A stretch of 64,000 nucleotides of DNA from an uncultured Schlesneria sp. (GTDB taxonomy: Bacteria; Planctomycetota; Planctomycetia; Planctomycetales; Planctomycetaceae), in NCBI GenBank assembly GCA_903904835.1, contig CAIVEI010000124.1, positions 1-64,000 on the forward strand. The letters run 5' to 3'. The position numbers and the translations under genes were made by a program. The notes beneath the pieces are model-generated. The model was not told the origin of the DNA. It worked only from the letters and a program-made list of their open reading frames with translations, and ran no database searches. Below are positions 34,437 to 44,600 of the stretch, in pieces. Numbering within the stretch: the first letter of the stretch is position 1; each line of letters opens with the position of its first letter.

Positions 34437-35210
34437 ATGACCTATACCACAGCCATCAATCCCTTTTACGCACGCCGCATGAAACGGGACGTACCGAGGA
34501 ACGAGCCGTCAGACCGGCCTGTCTATGCGAGACTGCCTCGTGCCCCCCTTAATGCCAGCCCCGTCCCCGGACTCACCAGCCTCTACCACTTCCATCGTGC
34601 CGGTGAATATGGTGACCGCAGTTACCCCGGCAACTGCGGCGGAAACCTGATCAAGGACCTGCTCAAATATTTCCGGCCCGGCCTGGTGCTCGACCCCATG
34701 AGCGGGTCCGGCACCTGTCGGGACGTCTGCGAGGAACTGGGCATACCCAGCTTCGCATTCGATATCCATACCGGGTTCGATGCATGCAGCCCCAAGGACT
34801 TCGACTACCCCGATACGTTCGACTTCATCTGGGCACACCCGGCCTATTGGCGGCAGAAGCTCTATCTCGACGATCCCCGCGACCTGTCGCGGTCACCGAC
34901 CCTGGAGCATTTTCTCCGCCGTTACGGCCAGTTCATCCACAACTGTGCCCGTGCCCTAAAGCCCGGTGGCAAGCTCGCCATCCTCATGGGAGACTACTCC
35001 GACCGCGAAGCCGGGTTCGTCCCCCTCACCTTCCACACGAAACGGCTTGCCTTCGAAAGCGGCCTGACGCAGTGTTGCACCGACATCATCCGCTTCAGTC
35101 ACGGGGCAAGCAGTTCACGCAAAGTCTATCGGTCGTCTTTCATCCCCGGCCTGCATGACACCTGCATGGTCTTCGAAAGCCCCGTGCATCCGCAGAAAGG
35201 AGGTTTTTAA
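34437..35210 (+). CDS. DNA methyltransferase-like protein, variant catalytic motif
   Basis: 257 residues. The AdoMet-binding motif I is LVLDPMSGSGTCRDV (about 82-96), followed by an acidic motif II (FAFDIHTGFD). The catalytic region reads FIWAHPAYWRQKLY (about 135-148), then DPRDLSR. Mobile-element methyltransferases of this group that I recall have HPPYW; the second Pro is Ala here, so activity cannot be assumed. The C-terminal GKLAILMGDYSDREAGFVPL completes the Rossmann fold. It probably modifies adenine-N6 or cytosine-N4 in DNA and protects the element from host restriction. It is cotranscribed with conserved hypothetical genes of the cluster. Confidence 0.8.
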   Translation: MTYTTAINPFYARRMKRDVPRNEPSDRPVYARLPRAPLNASPVPGLTSLYHFHRAGEYGDRSYPGNCGGNLIKDLLKYFRPGLVLDPMSGSGTCRDVCEELGIPSFAFDIHTGFDACSPKDFDYPDTFDFIWAHPAYWRQKLYLDDPRDLSRSPTLEHFLRRYGQFIHNCARALKPGGKLAILMGDYSDREAGFVPLTFHTKRLAFESGLTQCCTDIIRFSHGASSSRKVYRSSFIPGLHDTCMVFESPVHPQKGGF

Positions 35211-35212
35211 CC

Positions 35213-35839
35213 ATGACCGAGACATGCATCAAACTGACCGAAGAACAGTTTGACGAGCAATATCCGCTCGTGCCAAACCATCTGAATCCGAACGCCACCT
35301 GGGGGTATGCCGACGGCAAAGGTTGCCTCTTTGAAACCTATGGCGAGGAACTGGAATTCATCAAACGCCAGAACCGACACCGGGTCTGGACCATCCTTCG
35401 CAGCGGCGGAACCAGCAACGGAACGTCGTACCAAATTTCTGGTAAGGGTGAGGCCAGCCACAGCACCTCATCGAATTGGAGCGACAACTGGGCGCAACAC
35501 GGAAGAAAGCTATTAAAGCCCGAGGAAGTGCTTGCCCTGCCGAGTCGCATGGCCATCACCTTTACTCCAGGGGTGCCGCCCGTCTGGACATCGCTCGTCC
35601 GCCATTACGAAGAATCCTTCCCACTACGGCAGGGATGGTGGGCTCGGTTCAAGACATCTGCGAGGACAGCGTGTTTCACTGCATCGCTTTTGTTCATGGC
35701 ACTCATGTTCGGCGTGGTGATAGTGGACAACAGTTTCAGGCGGATGCCGGTTGAATCGACTTCGATCCAAAATCTGCCACGGAAACATCCTACAAGAAAG
35801 GCAGGTAAGACATGGCAACACGGGACTTTTTCGAGGTGA
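35213..35839 (+). CDS. Hybrid gene: hypothetical N-terminus fused to VirD4/TraG-type coupling-protein tail
   Basis: 208 residues. Residues 1 to about 63 (TEEQFDEQYPLVPNHLNPNA, ETYGEELEFIKRQNRHRVWT) form one small conserved-looking module. From about 64 the sequence changes to GGTSNGTSYQISGKGEASHS, then QHGRKLLKPEEVLALPSRMA and ITFTPGVPPVWTSLVRHYEE. That is the C-terminal tail I associate with type IV coupling proteins of planctomycete elements (linker, then KLL-PEEV, ITF-PGVPP). A transmembrane helix (about 165-185) follows. The ATPase core of the coupling protein is missing. A deletion has therefore joined two genes; a functional coupling protein is not encoded in the window. Confidence 0.6.
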   Translation: MTETCIKLTEEQFDEQYPLVPNHLNPNATWGYADGKGCLFETYGEELEFIKRQNRHRVWTILRSGGTSNGTSYQISGKGEASHSTSSNWSDNWAQHGRKLLKPEEVLALPSRMAITFTPGVPPVWTSLVRHYEESFPLRQGWWARFKTSARTACFTASLLFMALMFGVVIVDNSFRRMPVESTSIQNLPRKHPTRKAGKTWQHGTFSR

Positions 35840-36081
35840 TGAAGGAAACCATCGATACGTTGGCTCCGGGTCTTAAAAACTTCGGGCCGGAAGTCGGGGC
35901 CGAGTTATCACGGCTCGGGACCCAAGGCGCGATGGAAATGGCCCAGGCCCTTTTCAACGGGGCCGCGTTTACTCCCTACGGTCCTGGCCAATACACGCCA
36001 ACACCGGAGATGGATAAAGGAGTACAAGAACCGGAACTTCCCAAACAGCAAGAGTACGAACACGGTGGTCGCGAGATCTAG
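35812..36081 (+). CDS. Small conserved mobile-element protein
   Basis: 89 residues; the ATG at 35812 overlaps the end of the preceding gene by 28 bases and has a gaaaggcaggtaag leader. The N-terminal half is amphipathic helix (RDFFEVMKETIDTLAPGLKN, GAELSRLGTQGAMEMAQALF), and the second half is Pro- and Gln-rich. No domain recognised. It probably belongs to the transfer region of the ancestral element, as the overlap with the coupling-protein tail suggests. Confidence 0.65.
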   Translation: MATRDFFEVMKETIDTLAPGLKNFGPEVGAELSRLGTQGAMEMAQALFNGAAFTPYGPGQYTPTPEMDKGVQEPELPKQQEYEHGGREI

Positions 36082-36272
36082 GGTACGAATTGTTAGAACT
36101 ACGCAAGAGCAAGGTCAGAAATGCGATTGGCAGGGGACTTAGAAGCGGCCCAAGTCTCCCAATAGTGTGATTTCTCTGGGCAATTTTCCGAGAAAAAACG
36201 TTGCACAGCTATTCGGGCCGATCGGCCATTAGGCCGAGCGGAAGTTTGGGCGAACTTTTTGGAGATGTAACC

Positions 36273-36674
36273 ATGAATGCTCAAGGTCGATTGCAGGGTT
36301 TCACCGCCTTGGTCAAGGATCATCAGACGTCAAGAAGTTACTTTGAAGAGCCCGATGGCAGTCTCAAGCAATGGGGAGACTTGTCGGCACAAGCAAAGCT
36401 GTCGTACGTCGCCATTGCTGCTGCAATCTATAACATTCCATTCCCGCAGTTCGCGGGAGCAGTTCGAGAGTTGATCGGCGATCCAAAAGATGCGGCGCTG
36501 CGTCTTGTACTAAATAGTCAGCGAGAGTTGCATGGATTGGCTGAATTGCTCCCGGACGACGGCAGAACTGAAGCGACGCCACTCGTCGAAAGATTCAAAG
36601 AGATTTTGAATTACGAATCAGATCGGGCCAGCGAAACTCCTGAAATCGAACGCGAACGAGGGATCGAAATGTGA
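36273..36674 (+). CDS. Hypothetical protein
   Basis: 133 residues from the ATG at 36273 with a ttggagatgtaacc leader. Predicted helical (LQGFTALVKDHQTSRSYFEE, LSYVAIAAAIYNIPFPQFAG) with an acidic C-terminus rich in Glu and Arg. No recognised domain. It is isolated from the preceding cluster by about 190 bases containing a 'cggccattaggccg' hairpin (about 36221-36234). It may be cargo rather than transfer machinery. Confidence 0.55.
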   Translation: MNAQGRLQGFTALVKDHQTSRSYFEEPDGSLKQWGDLSAQAKLSYVAIAAAIYNIPFPQFAGAVRELIGDPKDAALRLVLNSQRELHGLAELLPDDGRTEATPLVERFKEILNYESDRASETPEIERERGIEM

Positions 36675-36795
36675 GGCGGTTTGACAACGATTAAGGTGTG
36701 GTTCGCCAAGTGATAACACTGAACCCCAAAACACGATTCTTGCAATTCGCGATTGGGGTCGGGGCGATTGAATTCGGGAATGTGGAGTTCCAATT

Positions 36796-36890
36796 ATGAA
36801 CACGGTCGAAGAACGTTTGGAACGGATCGAATCGATGCTGTTGTCGTTGGTCGAGCAACAGACGGTTCGCGACTGGTACGCGCCAAGCAG
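36796..36890 (+). pseudogene. 5' fragment of a small coiled-coil/helix-turn-helix gene
   Basis: The start reads MNTVEERLERIESMLLSLVE, then QQTVRDWYAPSS. This is the typical beginning of short excisionase-like proteins, where an amphipathic helix and 'W-y-t-t-x-E-x-A' helix-turn-helix follow. The frame loses this character at about 36885, where antisense sequence of a HEAT-like gene begins. Only the first about 31 codons remain. Confidence 0.55.
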
Positions 36891-37376
36891 CGCCCGACGA
36901 TTGAAGGGATCGCTAGCAGCCTCGATTCTGGCTTCGAGCCACTCCCGGCGCACGGACACTTGCCGTTTCGCTGCCAGTTCCACCAGGAATTCAAGGACGT
37001 TTCCCGGAGGCTCGCACTCGACCGTTGCCACCGCCATTTGCACTGCCTCGCGGTCGCTTACCATGCCCAGGACGTCAATCGCTGAAATCCGAATCGGGAT
37101 CGGCAGCGTTTGATCGACGGCAATCTGCGCGATCAGGGCACCGCCGTCGCGAATAGGAAAGTCCGTCAACGATACGAGAATGGGATCGACCCTTTCATCG
37201 TCCGCAGGTATGACGGCCAGGCGGCGTAACAAACGATCGCGGCTTTCCGGCCCAAGCAGTTGGCCGCGACCTTCGGCGTGGCTCAGCGTGGCGCTGGCTA
37301 ATTGCCGAATGGTAGGCGGCAGCCGATGGTCGGAGATGAGAAGATCCAGCATCCTCGACGGTGACGACGGCGACAT
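36885..37376 (-). pseudogene. HEAT-repeat-like gene fragment
   Basis: On the minus strand about 37352 to 36890 encodes a helical repeat protein: MLDLLISDHRLPPTIRQLAS; RDRLLRRLAVIPADDERVDP; LIAQIAVDQTLPIPIRISAI; VQMAVATVECEPPGNVLEFL. Helix pairs with P-I-R-I-S-A-I-D-V-L are HEAT-like. Neither end looks native. On the right it abuts another mobile-element fragment (about 37360), and on the left it runs antisense into the excisionase-like gene. It is an insert of foreign gene sequence in the decayed transfer region. Confidence 0.55.
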
Positions 37377-37509
37377 GTACGTCGCCAGCGGTTTGCGTTT
37401 CGTCAATCGTGTCGGCTACCTCTTAAGCCGAGATCCCGTCCCGTACAACACCTTCGTCGAAGTCCATATTCCCATGCAAACCGTCAAACTCGCGGAGGAT
37501 GACCAATGA
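37360..37509 (+). pseudogene. 3' fragment of a mobile-element gene
   Basis: The plus frame ending at 37509 reads DMYVASGLRFVNRVGYLLSR, then DPVPYNTFVEVHIPMQTVKL and AEDDQ-stop. This segment looks like genuine protein and carries good codon use, while everything upstream in this frame is antisense HEAT-like sequence. The stop overlaps a following ATG (37506), a typical operon junction. It is the tail of a lost gene. Confidence 0.5.
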
Positions 37510-38130
37510 CATCCTCCGACAAGGCCCCTTTTTTCCCCGCTGGCGCATGTTCGCCTTCTGGCGATGGGTCCAACGGTACGGAGCGTTTACCGCTCTGTGG
37601 TGCCCCCTTTGGCGCATTAACAGCACCTCCTGACGCTCCAGCTATCCCAACAATACCTCACTGCTGCCGACCGGGCGTCCCGACTGTCAGCAGTCCCTGA
37701 CCTGTCCCCTCTGACATTGTTGGCTGTCGCCACCCTTTCCACGTACAAGATGCTCTTCGCTTTTCGCGTAACGTCGATTACTGACAATACCACCATCCTT
37801 GGTATCAATTCTCATCCATTCTGGTTCTCAAACTGCTCGCTGCGCCCGCCGGGCATCGCGGCGAAAACCGACCCTCATTCCGAGCCACAGAACGTCCTGA
37901 ATGGATCGGCTGCTCTATCACAAGTTCTACCCCGCAACCGCCGAGACTGGCGTCGGCGGCTTGGCCATGCCGGAAGCCCTGATTCCGGTCGTGGCTCGCG
38001 GCCCTCGCCACTCGAAAAAGCCCTCAGTTCCATGTTTTTCCAAATCACGGAGACTGAGGGTTTCTGCGGGTTATTGAAGAAGTTTCTTGTACAGGCGTCT
38101 TCCCTATGCACAGCATAGGCCGGGTTTCCC
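37510..38130. other. Decayed transfer-region DNA
   Basis: In one frame starting at about 37526 the sequence reads PFFPRWRMFAFWRWVQRYGA, then FTALWCPLWRINSTS and stop. It is aromatic-rich, like a tiny membrane protein of the ancestral element, but its start codon is out of frame. No other gene is supportable up to 38130. Confidence 0.35.
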
Positions 38131-38325
38131 GGGGAAATTCGGTTTTTTCGCCTTCGCTCAAAATCCGAATTTAGCCTCCGACGCCTGGCTCCATCCGTGG
38201 TGTTTGACGACTGTCCGTAATCGTCAAACACGGGGCGTCGCCAACCGGGCGACGTAGCCGAAACCTGTCGCCGGTCCGTGGCGACAGAAGCTAGTCCAAT
38301 GGCCTCGCCTCTCGGCAGTCCATGA
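38131..38325 (+). ncRNA. Multi-hairpin structured element, copy 1 (RNA or DNA)
   Basis: Four perfect hairpins occur in series. A: aaattcgg (38135-38142) with ccgaattt (38165-38172). B: gtgtttgacga (38200-38210) with tcgtcaaacac (38221-38231), an 11-bp stem. C: cgtcgcc (38236-38242) with ggcgacg (38248-38254). D: ctgtcgcc (38265-38272) with ggcgacag (38280-38287). A homologous but diverged copy in the same orientation lies at 61731-61924 with several stems preserved. No coding frame is conserved between copies, so structure is what has been kept. It could be a structured RNA, an origin of transfer or replication, or a leader; I do not recognise a known family. Confidence 0.55.
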
Positions 38326-38541
38326 GCACTCTGGTTCGAGATGCTGCCAATCCCGCTGACACAACGACAATCGGTAAGGCTCGAACTTGACTCAACCCGT
38401 TCAACGGGTTACGTCTGTTTACCTAACAATACCATTTTTGCCGATCATTCGATTGCAGCCTGCGACACATCGCTTGTTGCTATTTGGATGGTTTTAAGCA
38501 AGCTGTGATGCGTTTTCCCGCAATCCTAAGTTGAAGGCTCC
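38326..38541. promoter_or_regulatory. Leader region of the type I restriction operon
   Basis: About 215 bases between the structured element and hsdM. The stretch 38401-38480 includes 'caacccgttcaacgggtt' (about 38395-38410, a 6-bp palindrome-containing hairpin aacccgtt/aacgggtt) and becomes AT-richer before the start. The hsdM promoter should lie here; no confident -35/-10 pair is assigned. Confidence 0.4.
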
Positions 38542-40284
38542 ATGACCGATCCAAACCTTTCGTCCTTCATCTGGTCCGTCGCCGATTTGTTGCGGGGCGA
38601 CTACAAGCAATCCGAATATGGCAAAGTCATCCTTCCGTTTACCGTCCTACGCCGCCTTGATTGCGTTCTCGATGCCACGAAACCCGCTGTTTTGGCGGAA
38701 TTGGCCAACCGCGAAAAAGCCGGAGTGAACCCCGAACCTTTCCTGCTGCGGAAATCCAAGCAACATTTCTACAACACATCCAAGCTCGATATGAAGACGC
38801 TGATGGGGGATCAGGACCATATCAAGGAAAACCTGTTCGCCTACATGCAGGCATTCTCTCCCGCCGTCCGTGACATCTTCGAGAGTTTTGACTTCCACAC
38901 GCAAATCGAACGTCTGGCCAAGTCTGGTCTGCTGTATCTGGTTTGCGAGAAATTCGCCAATATCGACCTGCATCCCGAAACCGTAAGCAACGCCCAAATG
39001 GGCGCGGTATTTGAGGAACTGATCCGCAAATTCGCTGAAATCTCCAATGAGACCGCAGGGGAACATTTCACCCCACGTGAAGTCATTCGCCTCATGGTCA
39101 ATTTGATCTTTATCGAGGACGACGCGGCACTCAACAAGCCGGGCGTGGTTCGGTCAATTTACGATCCCACCGCCGGAACGGGTGGTATGTTGTCGGTAAG
39201 CGGTGAGCATCTTGCCAGCTACAACCCCGATGCTAGGCTCGTGATGTACGGCCAGGAGTTAAACCCTGAATCCTACGCCATCTGCAAAGCCGACATGCTG
39301 ATCAAGGGGCAAGACATCGCCAATATCATCTTCGGCAACACTCTTTCGAATGACGGGCTTCCCGGCCAACAATTCGATTACATGCTGTCCAATCCACCCT
39401 TCGGCGTCGAGTGGAAAAAGATCGAGAAGGAAATCCGTAAAGAAGCCGAGCAGCAAGGCCATAATGGGCGATTTGGCCCCGGCCTGCCGCGCGTCAGCGA
39501 CGGTTCGTTGCTGTTTTTGCTGCATCTCATTTCCAAGATGCGTCTTGCCAAAGATGGCGGCAGTCGCTTCGGTATCGTCTTAAACGGCTCGCCATTGTTC
39601 ACAGGCGGAGCCGGGTCGGGCGAAAGTGAAATTCGCCGTTACGTTCTGGAAAACGATCTGGTCGAAGCCATCATCGGCCTGCCGACGGAAATGTTTTATA
39701 ATACTGGCATCAACACCTATGTCTGGATTGTAAGCAACCGCAAGCCCGAGAATCGAAAGGGCAAGGTTCAACTCATTGATGCCAGCAGTTTCTGGCAAAA
39801 GATGCGTAAAGGCTTAGGCAGCAAACGCAAGGAAATCAGTCCCGAGCATATCGAGGAAATCACCCGCCTATTCGGCAATTGCGAGGAAGCCACCAAAAAC
39901 GGAGTACCGATCAGCCGCATTTTCAAGAACGAGGATTTCGGCTATCGCACGATCACTGTCGAACGCCCTGAACGGGACGCCGCCGGAAACATCGTCAAAG
40001 CCACCAAGGGCAAGCTGAAAGGCAAGCCCCAGCCCGATGCCAATCTGCGTGACACCGAAAACGTGCCGCTCTGCGAAGACATCGAAACGTACTTCAAACG
40101 TGAAGTTCTGCCGCATGCCCCCGATGCATGGATCGATCGCGAGAAGACGAAAGTTGGCTACGAAATCCCGTTCAACCGGCATTTTTACGTGTTTAAGCCG
40201 CCACGTGATCTGGCTGAGATTGATGCTGACTTGAAAATCGTCACCGACCGTATTCTGACGATGATCGGGGGGCTGTCGAAATGA
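38542..40284 (+). CDS. hsdM: Type I restriction-modification methyltransferase subunit
   Basis: 580 residues. An N-terminal HsdM helical domain is visible from the first residues ([34 protein letters not shown]). AdoMet motif I is [11 protein letters not shown] (Asp at about 208) and catalytic motif IV is SNPPFG (Asn at about 284), so N6-adenine methylation is expected. It forms M2S with HsdS for modification, and R2M2S with HsdR for restriction. The C-terminal part (about 470-580) is somewhat longer than in E. coli HsdM. The stop overlaps the hsdS start by four bases (ATGA), and hsdS-hsdR do the same, giving one coupled operon M-S-R. Sequence is complete and without frameshift. Confidence 0.95.
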   Translation: MTDPNLSSFIWSVADLLRGDYKQSEYGKVILPFTVLRRLDCVLDATKPAVLAELANREKAGVNPEPFLLRKSKQHFYNTSKLDMKTLMGDQDHIKENLFAYMQAFSPAVRDIFESFDFHTQIERLAKSGLLYLVCEKFANIDLHPETVSNAQMGAVFEELIRKFAEISNETAGEHFTPREVIRLMVNLIFIEDDAALNKPGVVRSIYDPTAGTGGMLSVSGEHLASYNPDARLVMYGQELNPESYAICKADMLIKGQDIANIIFGNTLSNDGLPGQQFDYMLSNPPFGVEWKKIEKEIRKEAEQQGHNGRFGPGLPRVSDGSLLFLLHLISKMRLAKDGGSRFGIVLNGSPLFTGGAGSGESEIRRYVLENDLVEAIIGLPTEMFYNTGINTYVWIVSNRKPENRKGKVQLIDASSFWQKMRKGLGSKRKEISPEHIEEITRLFGNCEEATKNGVPISRIFKNEDFGYRTITVERPERDAAGNIVKATKGKLKGKPQPDANLRDTENVPLCEDIETYFKREVLPHAPDAWIDREKTKVGYEIPFNRHFYVFKPPRDLAEIDADLKIVTDRILTMIGGLSK

Positions 40285-41603
40285 GCTTTCCTAAATACCC
40301 AAAGTACAAGGACAGCGGCATCCATTGGCTCGGTGATCTGCCGGAACATTGGACATTATCCCGCACAAAGAATCTTTTTTCCCTCATGAAAAGGATTCCT
40401 GAAGAAAACGATGATATTGTGACGGCATTCCGTGATGGTGAAGTAACGCTCAGAAATAATCGACGAGCAGATGGTTTTACGAATGCAATACATGAACACG
40501 GCTACCAGAGGATTCTGAAAGGTGACCTTGTAATTCATGCAATGGATGCATTTGCAGGTGCAATCGGTGTTTCAGATTCCAATGGAAAATCAACACCCGT
40601 TTATTCAGTGTGTACACCGAAAAAGTCGTCAGTAAACTCTTACTATTACGCACGGCTAATGCGTCATATGGCACTCAGCGGATTTATTAATTCCCTTTCA
40701 AAGGGCATTCGGGAGCGCTCGACTGAGTTCCGATGGAATGAAGCGGCAAACGTGGTCTTGGCACATCCCCCTGCGGATGAGCAGGACTTAATCGTTGATT
40801 TTATTGATCGCGAAGCCGAAAAGATCGACGAACTGATTGCAGAGCAACAGAGGCTGATTGATCTGTTGAAGGAAAAACGCCAGGCTGTCATCTCTCACGC
40901 CGTCACCAAAGGACTGAACCCAAACGCTTCAATGAAGCCTTCAGGCGTAGAGTGGCTTGCCGATTTACCAGAGCATTGGAACGTGACGCGACTCAAATTT
41001 GCTACTTCGCGAATCGTTGATTGTCCTCATGATACTCCCACCTATTCAGACGATGGCGAATTTCATGTAATCAGAACTTCCGATTTAAATGATGGAGAAC
41101 TTTTCTCGACACAAATGCAGCGAGTGGACCAGGCAGAATACCTACTTCGTATTCGGCGAGAGCCACTTCTCAAAAATGACATCGTTTACAGCCGCGAAGG
41201 TGGTCGTTGGGGGCATGCAGCTATTGTAGATAGCGGTGATCGATATTGTCTGGGTCAAAGAATGATGCAATTTCGCGTCAACCAGAATTTTGATCCTCGC
41301 TACCTGATGTGGCAACTCAACACAAAAAACGTTTATCGACAGGGTGAGGTAGATACTGTCGGCGCAGCCTCCCCACACGTTAATGTTGGCACGATTTGCA
41401 ACTATCGAATCGCAAAGCCCCCACTCAGTGAGCAACGGCGCATCGTAGACGCTTTAGATTTTGAACTTGAACACTTTCGCACTCTCACCACAGAAGCTCA
41501 ACGAGGCATCGAGCTGCTACAAGAGCGGCGAGCCGCTCTCATCTCTGCGGCTGTCACCGGCAAAATCGATGTCCGTGGACTGGTAGAAGCGGAGGCTGCA
41601 TGA
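40281..41603 (+). CDS. hsdS: Type I restriction-modification specificity subunit
   Basis: 440 residues with the canonical two-half architecture. The first half starts [20 protein letters not shown] and ends in a conserved helix, [34 protein letters not shown] (about 175-215). The second half repeats it: [20 protein letters not shown] (about 220-240) and a C-terminal [20 protein letters not shown]. The target-recognition domains between them are distinctly AT-richer than hsdM and hsdR, as expected where specificity modules are exchanged. It determines the bipartite DNA target of the complex. Overlaps both neighbours by four bases. Confidence 0.95.
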   Translation: MSFPKYPKYKDSGIHWLGDLPEHWTLSRTKNLFSLMKRIPEENDDIVTAFRDGEVTLRNNRRADGFTNAIHEHGYQRILKGDLVIHAMDAFAGAIGVSDSNGKSTPVYSVCTPKKSSVNSYYYARLMRHMALSGFINSLSKGIRERSTEFRWNEAANVVLAHPPADEQDLIVDFIDREAEKIDELIAEQQRLIDLLKEKRQAVISHAVTKGLNPNASMKPSGVEWLADLPEHWNVTRLKFATSRIVDCPHDTPTYSDDGEFHVIRTSDLNDGELFSTQMQRVDQAEYLLRIRREPLLKNDIVYSREGGRWGHAAIVDSGDRYCLGQRMMQFRVNQNFDPRYLMWQLNTKNVYRQGEVDTVGAASPHVNVGTICNYRIAKPPLSEQRRIVDALDFELEHFRTLTTEAQRGIELLQERRAALISAAVTGKIDVRGLVEAEAA

Positions 41604-44600
41604 GTCTGCACAAAGAGATCAACTTCGAATCCGAAATCTGCGAACACCTCGCCGCAAGCGATTGGCTGTACGCCGAAGGCGATGCCGCCAAGTACGACCG
41701 GGCACGGGCATTGTTCCCTGAAGATGTGCTGGCATGGGTGCAAGAAACACAACCCCAGGCTTGGGATGGGATCGTCAAAAACCACGGCACGAACGCTGCC
41801 GATACTCTACTGACTCGGCTTCGCGATCAACTCGACCAGCGCGGCACGCTCGAAGTGCTCCGGCATGGCATCGAGATGCTAGGACTAAAAGGGAAACTAC
41901 CGCTTGCACAGTTCAAACCCGCATTGGCCATAAATCCCGACATTCTGGCTCGCTACGCGGCCAATCGCCTGCGCGTTGTTCGCCAAGTGCATTATTCTCA
42001 AGCCAATGAAAATTCCATCGATCTGGTACTTTTCCTCAATGGCCTACCGGTCGCCACCGTCGAACTCAAGACCGATTTCACGCAAAGTATCGGTGATGCC
42101 ATCGACCAATATCGGTTTGACCGCAATCCAAAACCCAAAGGCCAAGCTGCCGAACCGCTGCTGTCTTTTCCCAATGGGGCACTCGTACATTTCGCGGTCA
42201 GCAACCGCGAAGTTCATATGACCACCCGGCTAAATGGCACAGCCACACAATTCCTGCCTTTCAACCAAGGAGACAATGGCGGTGCAGGCAATCCCTTAAA
42301 TCCCCAGGATGGCTATCGCACCGCTTATCTCTGGAAACAAGTCTGGGAACGCCAGAGCTGGCTCGAAATCCTTGGTCGCTACCTCGTGGCCCAAAAGGAT
42401 GAGAAGAAACAAATCAAGCGATACCTGTTTCCCCGGTATCACCAACTTGATGCCACCCGCAAACTGCAAGCCGCCGTATTGGCACAGGGGCCAGGTGGCA
42501 AATATCTGATCCAGCATTCCGCAGGTTCTGGCAAAACCAACTCCATCGCATGGTCGGCCCATTTTCTGGCGGATCTGCATGACGCCGAAAACAAAAAGCT
42601 GTTCGACTCGGTGCTCGTCGTTTCCGATCGCAATGTCATTGACACCCAATTACAGGAAGCCATCTTTGATTTCGAGCGAACCACTGGCGTCGTTGCCACC
42701 ATCAAAGGCGAAAGCAGTAGCAAGAGCGGCGAACTGGCAGCGGCATTGTCCGGTGACAAAAAGATCGTCGTCTGCACCATCCAAACCTTTCCATTTGCTC
42801 TGAAGGCTGTGCGTGACCTAGCGGCAACGCAGGGCAAGCGCTTCGCGGTCATTGCCGACGAGGCGCACAGCTCACAAACCGGCGAAGCAGCGTCCAAACT
42901 CAAGGCCGTACTTTCCGCCGAGGAACTCAAAGAACTTGGCGATGGTGGCGAAGTCAGCATGGACGACGTTCTTGCGGCTCAAATGTCCTCGCGGGCCAGC
43001 GATGCCGGAATCACCTTTGTCGCCTTCACCGCGACACCGAAAACCAAGACGATGGAACTTTTCGGCACCAGACCTGATCCGAGTAAGCCCGCAAGCAAGG
43101 ACAATCTGCCCGTTCCATTCCATGTCTATTCGATGCGCCAGGCGATCGAAGAAGGCTTCATCCTAGATGTGCTGAAGAACTACACGACCTACAAGCTGGC
43201 ATTCAAACTCGCCCATAATGGCAAAGAATGGGACGATAAGGAGGTCGAACGCAGTGCCGCCATGAAGGGAATCATGGGCTGGGTACGCCTGCATCCGTAT
43301 AATATTTCGCAGAAGGTCGAGGTCGTTGTTGAGCATTTCCGCCAGTTCGTGGCCCCGCTGTTAAGCGGCAAAGCGAAGGCGATGGTCGTCGTCGGCAGCC
43401 GCCAGGAGGCCGTTCGCTGGCAACTGGCTATCGACAAATACATCAAGGAACGAGGCTATCCAATGAAAACGCTCGTGGCGTTTTCAGGCGAAGTCAAAGA
43501 CAAGGATTCCGGCCCTGATCCGTTTACCGAAACCAGTTCAACGCTGAACCCCAATCTTCGGGGTCGTGATATCCGCGAAGCATTCAATACCGACGAATAC
43601 CAGATTCTGCTGGTGGCCAATAAATTCCAGACTGGATTCGACCAGCCGCTCTTGTGCGGCATGTATGTCGATAAACGACTGGCAGGCATCCAGGCGGTAC
43701 AAACGCTGTCACGCCTGAATCGTGCCCACCCCGGCAAAGATACGACCTATGTGCTGGATTTCGTAAACGAAACCGAGGAAGTCCTGGCCGCATTCAAAAC
43801 GTATTACACCACAGCCGAGCTGGCGGACGTCACCGACCCGAACCTCGTCTATAATCTGCGAGCCAAGCTCGACGCCGCCGGTCATTATGACGATTTCGAG
43901 GTTGAGCGTGTTGTCGCCGTTGAACTGAAGGCAAATGCCAAGCAGAGCGAATTGGCGGCAGCGGTTGAACCGGTCGTTGACCGGCTTCACAAAAAATACA
44001 AAGCGGCGCGAGACGCCCTAAAGCTCGCAATCGAAAAAAAAGACACGCCCGCTACCGAGACCGCTCAGAACGAGATCAATGCATTGCTGCTGTTTCAGTC
44101 GGACATGGCGGCATTTCAGCGACTCTATACCTATCTGTCGCAGATTTTCGATTACGGTAACACCGACATCGAGAAACGTTCGATCTTCTTTAAGCAAGTA
44201 TTGCGTTTGTTGGAATTCGGTCGTGAACGCGAAGGAATCGATCTCTCCAAGGTAGTGCTGACGCACCACAATCTGAAGAACAAAGGCAAGCAGCCAATGC
44301 CACTTGGCGAAGGTGACAACCCCAAGCTGGAGCCACTTACCGAGGTCGGTAGTGGTGGTGTGCAGGAAAAACAAAAAGCCTTCTTGAATGAAATCATCAA
44401 GAAGGTAAACGATCTCTTCGAAGGCGACCTGACCGAGCAAGACAAGCTAGTTTACGTCAACAACGTCATCATGGGAAAACTGCTGGAATCCGAAACGCTC
44501 AAGCAGCAGGCGACCAACAACACCAAAGAGCAGTTCGCCAATTCGCCAGACCTGAAAACCGAAATCCTAAATGCGGTTATGAGCGCGCTGGAAGCCCATA

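Noticed and set aside
36618-36884. C-terminal extension of the HEAT-like protein
   Set aside because: This part of the frame is the reverse strand of the excisionase-like and neighbouring plus-strand sequence and has no protein character.
38131-38325. Hammerhead or other known ribozyme
   Set aside because: No conserved catalytic core (for example the CUGAUGA/GAAA pair) could be found in either copy.
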